Assembly: GCA_023819545.1 (NCBI GenBank)
Contig: JAMWCA010000098.1
Span: 1-5,147 of the forward strand
Length of the DNA stretch: 5,147 nucleotides
Origin: Candidatus Omnitrophota bacterium
GTDB lineage: Bacteria; Ratteibacteria; UBA8468; B48-G9; JAFGKM01
Direction: 5' to 3'
Positions 1 through 5,147 of the stretch are shown here, piece by piece. Position 1 is the stretch's first letter. Each line of letters opens with the position of its first letter. Below the pieces are notes generated by a model. It saw only the letters and a list, made by a program, of their open reading frames with translations, was not told the origin of the DNA and searched no databases. The translations under genes were made by a program, and so were the position numbers.

Positions 1-3000
1 TATTAAGTTTTTTAATCTCCCTTAAAGTTTTTTGAACTGTCTTCTTTGGTAAAGCACCTTCTTCAAGCCGATTGATAACTTTTTTAAGATACTCCTCCTG
101 CTGTTCAGTCAGTTGTTTGCTGTTTTTTTGCACTATTTTTAATATTTTTAGAAGTTCGGTTTCACTATTTCTACCACCACGCCTACGGATTTCTATAATC
201 TCTTCAATTGTTGCATTAAAGAATGCTGTCTTATTTTTATCAAGAAGTTCATAGTAGTTTTTTAGTGGAATCCCTTTTCTTTTTTCTTCAACCTTACTTT
301 CAAAAATTTTAGCTGCTTCAAGGAAACCAATCTCTTTAGTTTCATTTGCATGGGATATAAAGAATTTCATTAATTTCCCCTTTCGGAAAAAGGTAAGAAG
401 GGAATTTTGTAGTTCAGATATTTTTGTTTGTGTTTTCACAGGCAGGAATGCCTGTGTTACTACAGGCAGGAATGCCTGTGTTACTTCCACAGGCAGGAAT
501 GCCTGTGTTACTACAGGCAGGAATGCCTGTGTTACTTTTTTTGCAGAACGAGCCTTTTGGGGAAGGCGTTTTATCCTCTCAAAGAGTTCTGGATTTTTAT
601 CTCTAATCTCTTCAATAATCCTTAAATACTTCAGTTCGCTTTCTCCTTCCTCTTCCTGGGTTATAGTTTTCTTTGAAATCAATTTGTCAAATAGTTCATG
701 AGAAGAAACTGGTTCACCTTCAGTAAGAATTGCTGAATCACCACCAAGAAGTGTTAAAAAAGCTTCTATCTTGGAACGAGCAATATTTGTTAGTTCTATT
801 TCCGAATCTGCCTGACTTGTTGGGAAAAAATTGAATGTATAGATTTTATCAAATGGCGTATCTATACGATTTACCCTTCCTACTCTTTGCATTAGTTTTG
901 TTGGATTCCATGGAATATCATAGTTTATAACAATGTTTGACCTGTGGAGGTTGACACCTTCTGAAAGAACTTCAGTTGAAACAAGGATTCTGTAATCATC
1001 TTTTTTTAACCTTGCCCGAGCATCAAAATTATCTATAACCTTGTCCCGAACAATTTCTGGAGAACCACCATGAAATAGGAGAGCTATTTCTTTACCGAAT
1101 TCAGAATTTATTTTATCAGTTAAATATTCTGCGGTCTCCTTTGACTCTGTAAAGATTATTATTTTCTTATCCTTTAAGATATTGTGCTCTTTTAAATTCT
1201 TCAGTAAGGTCTCAATTTTTGGGTCTCTTTTTATGTCTTCCCACATTGATTTAATTTTTTTGAGTATCTTAAGGTCATTTTCAAGGTCAGTTATAAATTC
1301 TTCACAAAACTCTTTTGCTTCATATTTTTCTGCCCTACCTTCCTCAATCAATTCCTGGATTGCTTCATCATCTCCTTGTTCTAAAAGTTCAAAGATTTTG
1401 TTTATGTATTTTTTACTCACATAGACATAGCCATCTTTATATGTCTTGATAAACATATTGTAGGAATTTATAAAACGGTCTATACTCTTACGGAAGGCAT
1501 AAAAACTGCTCTCCAATCGCTTTACAAGCAAAACCTTCATAAAACCTGCCATATTTCTTTGGGACTGCTCTTCCAAAGGCGAAATCCCTTTCTTTAGGTA
1601 AACAAGGGGCATATAGCGTGAATATGTAAATTCCTTTGTGATTAATCTTACTGTTTCCATAAAAATTCTATCTTCCTGTTCATTGAGTTGATAATAAAAA
1701 GGTTTAGGGTCTTCCACCTCTGGGAATTTGACATTATTTTTCTTTAAATCTTCAGCAAAGTATTTTTCTATTTCAGTTCTTGTCCTTCTAACCATCAAGT
1801 ATTTGAGAACCTTCTCTCTTATCTCTTTTGCATTGTTTTTTGTTATTTCAAGAAACCTATTATAATCTTTCTGACGGTTAACTGTTTTCAGATTTCCCTC
1901 AAGTTTTCCAAAAAAATCTTCTAAATCAGGCAAACCAGGAATGGTGCTTTTTTTAACATTTTGAAAGAGTTTTATCTGCGCCAGAATATCTTTTGGAGAA
2001 TTATTGTATGGAGTTGCAGAAACTAAAATTACCCTTTTCCCGCGACAGATTTGAGCAATTTGTTCGTAACTAATTGTTGTTTCTGTTCTAAAACGATGGG
2101 CTTCATCAATAATAATATTTCTATACTCTCTTCCTTCAGTTCGCCTTATTGCATCATCAAGTTCACCTATAGATTCATAATCAGCAGGAATATGAAAATC
2201 AGAAAAAACATTTGGCCAGGAACCTGGATTGTTTTTATTAAGAAGTGCAGGAGGTGCTATGACAAGAGTCCTACCATCAAGTTGTCCTGCAAGCATTGTT
2301 GCAACATAAGTTTTACCAAGACCTACTACATCAGAAATAAAAACTCCTCCATATTCTTCAAGGATTTTTTTTGCATTCAAAACCGCCTGTTTTTGATATT
2401 CTAATTCCTTAAAGTTTTCAGGTAAATATTTTGTAAAAATTTTGTCGGTTCTGCTCAATTCATCTTTAAAATACTCATACAAAAATTTAAGATAAAGTTC
2501 GTATGGAGTAATATCTTGATTTAACCATGTTCTTTGTTTTATTGTTCGCACAAATTTTTCAGATACATCTACCGAGGATCCCCACAACTCTTCAAATTTC
2601 TGTTTTGCAAATTCATAATCATAACGATTTTTTAGCTCAACATTAAATTCAAGATTATCTTCCAAACCAGATTTAGTAAAATTACTTGAGCCAGTAATAA
2701 CTCTTCCAACATCCCTGTCTTCTTCTTTAAAAGTAAAGATATATAACTTTGCATGAATATTATGGGAGGGATAAGCTCTTATTTTTAATTTGCCTTCTTC
2801 TATCCATTCAATAAACTTTTGAATTCCATCTTCAATTTCCTCTTTATCCTCTGACTCTGCCATCTCTTCTTCTATATTTTTCTCAATAATTTGTTCTGTT
2901 TCATAATGAGAAGGTTTTTGAGCTTGATTTTGTGCAGTTTTTATTAAATTAAAAGTTTCGGGAGTTGTGCCAAGACCAATAAGGATTCTTATTCTTTCAG

Positions 3001-3160
3001 CATTCTTAAGTGAGTCATAAATTAAGTAAAATCCAGTTATATAAAAATAGGCAACAAGACAATCAAAGAATTTACAATCTTTTATAATTTGGTTAAATCT
3101 ATCTTTGAGCGTTTGCCCGGGTTGGTTTACTATAAATGTTAAATCAAATCCTTTCTCCAT
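1..3160 (-). CDS. PLD-like nuclease / SNF2-type DEAH helicase fusion protein, 3' end outside the window
   Basis: Predicted ATP-dependent DNA translocase or helicase with an N-terminal phospholipase D-like domain. The frame is open for 1053 codons from the ATG at 3160 to the window edge, with no stop or frameshift. Residues 1-200 are the PLD-like part, with HAK at 136-138 and GSSNFT at 157-162; Glu171 may complete the site. Helicase lobe 1 has a Q-like YQKQA (255-259), Walker A DVVGLGKT (277-284, Lys283), DEAH (352-355) and SATP (381-384). Lobe 2 has FTES (670-673), STEVLSEGVNL (728-738) and QRVGRVNR (758-765). About 290 residues separate the lobes' motifs. Residues 876-908 are an in-frame palindromic-repeat insertion, followed by a C-terminal region starting near LLTFFRKGK (921-929). 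An in-frame TAA at 3184-3182 and no other ATG upstream fix the start, although no clear Shine-Dalgarno is present. The family is often found in defence or restriction neighbourhoods; a role in defence here is inference. Confidence 0.9.
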   Translation of the reverse strand, partial: MEKGFDLTFIVNQPGQTLKDRFNQIIKDCKFFDCLVAYFYITGFYLIYDSLKNAERIRILIGLGTTPETFNLIKTAQNQAQKPSHYETEQIIEKNIEEEMAESEDKEEIEDGIQKFIEWIEEGKLKIRAYPSHNIHAKLYIFTFKEEDRDVGRVITGSSNFTKSGLEDNLEFNVELKNRYDYEFAKQKFEELWGSSVDVSEKFVRTIKQRTWLNQDITPYELYLKFLYEYFKDELSRTDKIFTKYLPENFKELEYQKQAVLNAKKILEEYGGVFISDVVGLGKTYVATMLAGQLDGRTLVIAPPALLNKNNPGSWPNVFSDFHIPADYESIGELDDAIRRTEGREYRNIIIDEAHRFRTETTISYEQIAQICRGKRVILVSATPYNNSPKDILAQIKLFQNVKKSTIPGLPDLEDFFGKLEGNLKTVNRQKDYNRFLEITKNNAKEIREKVLKYLMVRRTRTEIEKYFAEDLKKNNVKFPEVEDPKPFYYQLNEQEDRIFMETVRLITKEFTYSRYMPLVYLKKGISPLEEQSQRNMAGFMKVLLVKRLESSFYAFRKSIDRFINSYNMFIKTYKDGYVYVSKKYINKIFELLEQGDDEAIQELIEEGRAEKYEAKEFCEEFITDLENDLKILKKIKSMWEDIKRDPKIETLLKNLKEHNILKDKKIIIFTESKETAEYLTDKINSEFGKEIALLFHGGSPEIVRDKVIDNFDARARLKKDDYRILVSTEVLSEGVNLHRSNIVINYDIPWNPTKLMQRVGRVNRIDTPFDKIYTFNFFPTSQADSEIELTNIARSKIEAFLTLLGGDSAILTEGEPVSSHELFDKLISKKTITQEEEGESELKYLRIIEEIRDKNPELFERIKRLPQKARSAKKVTQAFLPVVTQAFLPVEVTQAFLPVVTQAFLPVKTQTKISELQNSLLTFFRKGKLMKFFISHANETKEIGFLEAAKIFESKVEEKRKGIPLKNYYELLDKNKTAFFNATIEEIIEIRRRGGRNSETELLKILKIVQKNSKQLTEQQEEYLKKVINRLEEGALPKKTVQKTLREIKKLN
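437..535. repeat. Four-copy array of a 24-bp palindromic element, in frame inside the helicase gene
   Basis: Four 24-bp units lie at 437-460, 461-484, 488-511 and 512-535. Each contains an inverted repeat with loop GGAA: arms CACAGGCA/TGCCTGTG (8 bp, perfect) in units 1 and 3, and 7-bp arms in units 2 and 4, whose first base is T. Each unit ends in TTAC. Units 1+2 and 3+4 form two 48-bp blocks identical in sequence, separated by TTC, so the higher-order period is 51 bp. On the minus strand each unit encodes VTQAFLPV, giving two abutting copies, one Glu (892), and two more copies (residues 876-908 of the helicase). Every length is a multiple of three, so the host frame is intact. The element resembles a dispersed REP-like palindrome. 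The window holds no other copy that I noticed. Confidence 0.93.
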
Positions 3161-3183
3161 AATAAAATTATCTTTTATTTCTT

Positions 3184-3212
3184 ATATTAACTCAAGGGTA
3201 AGTAAAAGTCAA
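3184..3212 (-). promoter_or_regulatory. Candidate sigma-70 promoter for the helicase gene
   Basis: On the minus strand, TTGACT (3212-3207) matches the -35 consensus at five of six bases. After exactly 17 bp comes TAATAT (3189-3184), which matches the -10 consensus at four of six. Transcription would begin near 3177, giving a leader of only about 17 nt before the ATG at 3160. The element sits in the 78-bp gap between gltA and the helicase gene. Such matches arise by chance in AT-rich DNA, so the call rests on the ideal spacing and location. Confidence 0.5.
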
Positions 3213-3238
3213 AATCTCATTTTAGATAGAAAATTGAT

Positions 3239-4621
3239 TTATTGGGCTTTTAAGAATGAAATGATTGATCTGGCTGCTTTTTTACCCATTCCCATTGCAC
3301 TTATTACAGTTGCTGCTCCTGTGGCTATATCTCCTCCTGCATAAATACCTTTAATATTTGTCTCACAGGTCTCTGGATTTACAATTATATTTCCATGTTT
3401 ACCTGTTTTTAATAGTGGATATGTTTGAGTAATTAAAGGACTTGGTGACTGACCTATAGCAACAATGACTGTATCAAAAGTTAAAATTTCTTCACTCCCA
3501 GGTATTGGAACTGGTTTTCTTCTTCCGCTTTCGTCAGGTTCTCCAAGTTCATTATGTATCACTTTTACACCTTTTACAAAACCATTTTCATCTCCTATTA
3601 TTTCAAGTGGCTGGACAAGAAAAACAAATTTTATACCCTCTTCTTTAGCATTTTCATATTCTTCTTTTCTTGCTGGCATTTCATTTTCAGTTCTTCTATA
3701 TAAAACAACTACTTCTTTTGCTCCAAGCCGTAAAGCACTTCTTGCTGAATCCATTGCTACATTTCCACCTCCAATAACAGCAACTTTCTCTCCAATAGAA
3801 ACTGGTGTATCATATTCAGGAAATAAATATCCTTTCATTAAATTTACTCTTGTTAAAAATTCATTTGCTGAATAAACTCTTAAAAGATTTTCACCAGGTA
3901 TTCCAAGAAAATTAGGGAGCCCTGCACCTGTGCCAATAAAAATTGCTTTATATCCCATTTCAAACAATTCCTCTATTGTCAATGTTTTCCCAATAATTAC
4001 ATTTTTTTTTATTTCTACTCCAAGATTTAAAAGTTGGTTAATTTCTTGTTCTACAATTTTTTTAGGTAGACGAAATTCTGGAATTCCATATACTAAAACA
4101 CCTCCAGGTTGATGAAGTGCTTCAAAAATTGTAACTTTAATTCCACACCTTGCAAGTTCACTTGCACATGTTAATCCTGCTGGACCTGAACCAATAACTG
4201 CAACTTTTTTATCTTTTAATTCAGGTATTTGATTTATCTGACAAGATAAACCAACTTTTGAATAATCAGCAGCAAATCTTTCAAGTTTTCCTATTGCAAC
4301 TGGTTCAAATTTTTTGCCAAGTGTACATAATTGCTCACATTGTGTTTCTTGAGGACAAACTCTTCCACAAATTGCAGGTAATAAATTCTTTTCATATATA
4401 ATTTCAAGTGCTTTTTGAAAATTGCCTTGTTTAATTTCTTTTATAAATCGTGGGATATCAATTTCAACAGGACATCCTTTAATACATGGTGCATTTTTAC
4501 ACTGAAGACACCTACTTGCTTCTTCAATTGCCTGCTTTTCATCATAACCAAATGAAACTTCATTGAAATTTTTAATTCTTTCTGATACAGGTTGCTTTTT
4601 ATCCCTCACTCTCTCTTTCAT
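3239..4621 (-). CDS. gltA: NADPH-dependent glutamate synthase, small-subunit type (GltA/GltD/NfnB family)
   Basis: FAD- and iron-sulfur-containing oxidoreductase of 460 residues, the usual length for the stand-alone GltA family. It is related to GltD, which passes electrons from NADPH towards glutamate formation. The N-terminal ferredoxin-like domain has two cysteine sets: C38, C41, C46, C50 and C85, C89, C95, C99, consistent with two 4Fe-4S clusters. An FAD-binding Rossmann motif GSGPAG follows at 144-149, with Glu167 ending its second strand. A second nucleotide-binding motif GGGNVAMD lies at 284-291, with YRR at 308-310 fitting NADPH preference. The C-terminal GIYAGGDIATGAATV (425-439) is the conserved FAD-contacting segment. 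The ATG overlaps the nadB stop (ATGA). No glutamate synthase large subunit or NfnA-like partner is in the window, so the true reaction could instead be that of NfnB (ferredoxin:NADP transhydrogenase) or a related enzyme. The family assignment is secure; the exact substrate is not. Confidence 0.9.
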   Translation of the reverse strand: MKERVRDKKQPVSERIKNFNEVSFGYDEKQAIEEASRCLQCKNAPCIKGCPVEIDIPRFIKEIKQGNFQKALEIIYEKNLLPAICGRVCPQETQCEQLCTLGKKFEPVAIGKLERFAADYSKVGLSCQINQIPELKDKKVAVIGSGPAGLTCASELARCGIKVTIFEALHQPGGVLVYGIPEFRLPKKIVEQEINQLLNLGVEIKKNVIIGKTLTIEELFEMGYKAIFIGTGAGLPNFLGIPGENLLRVYSANEFLTRVNLMKGYLFPEYDTPVSIGEKVAVIGGGNVAMDSARSALRLGAKEVVVLYRRTENEMPARKEEYENAKEEGIKFVFLVQPLEIIGDENGFVKGVKVIHNELGEPDESGRRKPVPIPGSEEILTFDTVIVAIGQSPSPLITQTYPLLKTGKHGNIIVNPETCETNIKGIYAGGDIATGAATVISAMGMGKKAARSIISFLKAQ

Positions 4622-5147
4622 TTCACCTCAATCCCTTTTTTACTTACAATTATATGTTTTCTCCAATTTTTATCATCTACCTGCGGGTAATCTTTTCTAT
4701 AGTGGACTCCTCTCGATTCCTTTCTAATAAGTGCAGATTCTGTTATTAAACTTGCAACAATTAACATATTTAAACTTTCAAATCCACTTCTATCATTAAA
4801 TTCTTTTAAAAAAGCATATTTTTGCCATTCTTTCAGTTTTTCAAGTGCGTATTTTAACATCTCTTCATCTCTTTCTATTCCAACATTTCTCCACATTAAA
4901 CTCCTTATTGACCTTTTCAAATCTTCCTTATCTATTAAAACATCTGCTTTTTTGGGGAAATTATACTTTATGTCTGAGTAAATAATGCTAAAATTCTCTT
5001 CCTTTATTTTAAGTGCAACTCTTTTACCAAAAACAAGACACTCCAAAAGAGAATTGCTTGCAAGACGATTGGCTCCATGAACACCAACAGACGCACATTC
5101 TCCACATGCAAAAAGATTTTCAATATTTGTTTTTCCCCACATATCTG
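4618..5147 (-). CDS. nadB: L-aspartate oxidase, C-terminal part (5' end outside the window)
   Basis: Flavoenzyme that oxidises L-aspartate to iminoaspartate, which quinolinate synthase (NadA) condenses with dihydroxyacetone phosphate in de novo NAD synthesis; cytosolic. About 176 codons are present, running from the right window edge to a TGA at 4620-4618. The first visible residues read DMWGKT and continue into NLFACGECA, the conserved FAD-contacting segment. Next come GVHGANRLASNSLLE, the signature of the NadB/SdhA/FrdA superfamily with the NadB-type wording, then the helical C-terminal domain. ESRGVHYRKDYP near the end is typical of NadB. The ATG at 5142 is an internal methionine, not the start, because the frame stays open to the edge and the N-terminal FAD-binding fold is missing. 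It is followed directly by gltA with a four-base overlap. Confidence 0.95.
   Translation of the reverse strand, partial: DMWGKTNIENLFACGECASVGVHGANRLASNSLLECLVFGKRVALKIKEENFSIIYSDIKYNFPKKADVLIDKEDLKRSIRSLMWRNVGIERDEEMLKYALEKLKEWQKYAFLKEFNDRSGFESLNMLIVASLITESALIRKESRGVHYRKDYPQVDDKNWRKHIIVSKKGIEVK
4623..4629 (-). promoter_or_regulatory. Ribosome binding site of gltA inside the end of nadB
   Basis: The minus strand reads GAGGTGA then A before the ATG at 4621. This is a seven-base match to the complement of the 16S rRNA 3' end. Its core GAGG is four bases from the start codon, slightly close. Together with the ATGA overlap it supports this start and translational coupling of gltA to nadB. Confidence 0.75.

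Noticed and set aside
437..535. CRISPR array
   Set aside because: Units abut directly or are separated by three bases. There are no unique spacers, and the units are translated within a long gene.
424..625. Plus-strand open frames across the repeat array with Cys-rich or QAGMPVLL repeats
   Set aside because: They exist because the repeat unit is open in most frames. They lie opposite the continuous helicase frame, which has full family motifs on both sides, and no homology or ribosome binding site supports them.
2051..2404. Plus-strand 117-codon frame
   Set aside because: It is antisense to the Walker A to DEAH region of the helicase, which carries conserved motifs on the minus strand.
1..3160. 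Pseudogene: the helicase broken by the repeat insertion
   Set aside because: Codon phase was followed from the ATG at 3160 to position 1; the frame stays the same and has no stop. The insertion is a multiple of three.
3161..3238. Rho-independent terminator after gltA
   Set aside because: No GC-rich stem followed by a T run was found in the 78-bp gap. Read-through from gltA into the helicase remains possible.
3465..3875. Plus-strand 136-codon frame, and others at 3105-3344 and 3930-4112
   Set aside because: They are antisense to gltA (3105-3344 straddles the gap and the helicase start), show no recognisable domain, and gltA matches its family over its full length.
4618..5142. A complete 174-residue gene starting at the ATG at 5142
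   Set aside because: The frame is open through the window edge, and the first residues already lie in the middle of the conserved NadB FAD-contacting region, so this is the C-terminal part of a longer gene.

Overview
The window is a low-GC, densely coded bacterial segment with all recognisable genes on the minus strand. From right to left (the direction of transcription) these are the C-terminal part of nadB (L-aspartate oxidase), a complete gltA-type gene (NADPH-dependent glutamate synthase small-subunit family), and a very long open frame for a fused PLD-like nuclease / SNF2-type helicase. The helicase frame runs off the left edge of the window without a stop. The host cannot be named from the sequence. 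An anaerobic or deep-branching uncultured bacterium is a reasonable guess, from the AT-rich coding and the stand-alone GltA protein with eight N-terminal iron-sulfur cysteines, but this is inference only.

Right part (3239-5147): nadB and gltA overlap by four bases in an ATGA arrangement, and a GAGGTGA Shine-Dalgarno sequence lies inside the end of nadB. They are almost certainly co-transcribed and translationally coupled. NadB makes iminoaspartate from aspartate for NAD synthesis. GltA is an FAD/NADPH/iron-sulfur oxidoreductase tied to glutamate metabolism. The pair therefore links nitrogen and cofactor metabolism.

Middle (3161-3238): a 78-bp spacer with no evident terminator hairpin. It holds a good sigma-70-like promoter candidate on the minus strand (TTGACT, 17-bp spacer, TAATAT), so the helicase gene may have its own promoter even though it follows gltA in the same direction.

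Left part (1-3160): one uninterrupted frame of 1053 codons in this window. It has an N-terminal PLD-like domain (HxK and GSSN motifs), then two helicase lobes with complete Walker A, DEAH, SAT, motif V and QRVGR motifs, then a C-terminal region. Proteins of this architecture are often found near DNA methylases and other defence genes, but those would lie outside this window.

The most unusual feature is at 437-535, inside the helicase gene. Four copies of a 24-bp palindromic element lie in frame and encode four copies of VTQAFLPV in a linker between the helicase core and the C-terminal region. The array is two DNA-identical 48-bp blocks separated by three bases, and it keeps the reading frame exactly. 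It looks like a REP-like palindromic element that has invaded a coding sequence and then duplicated.
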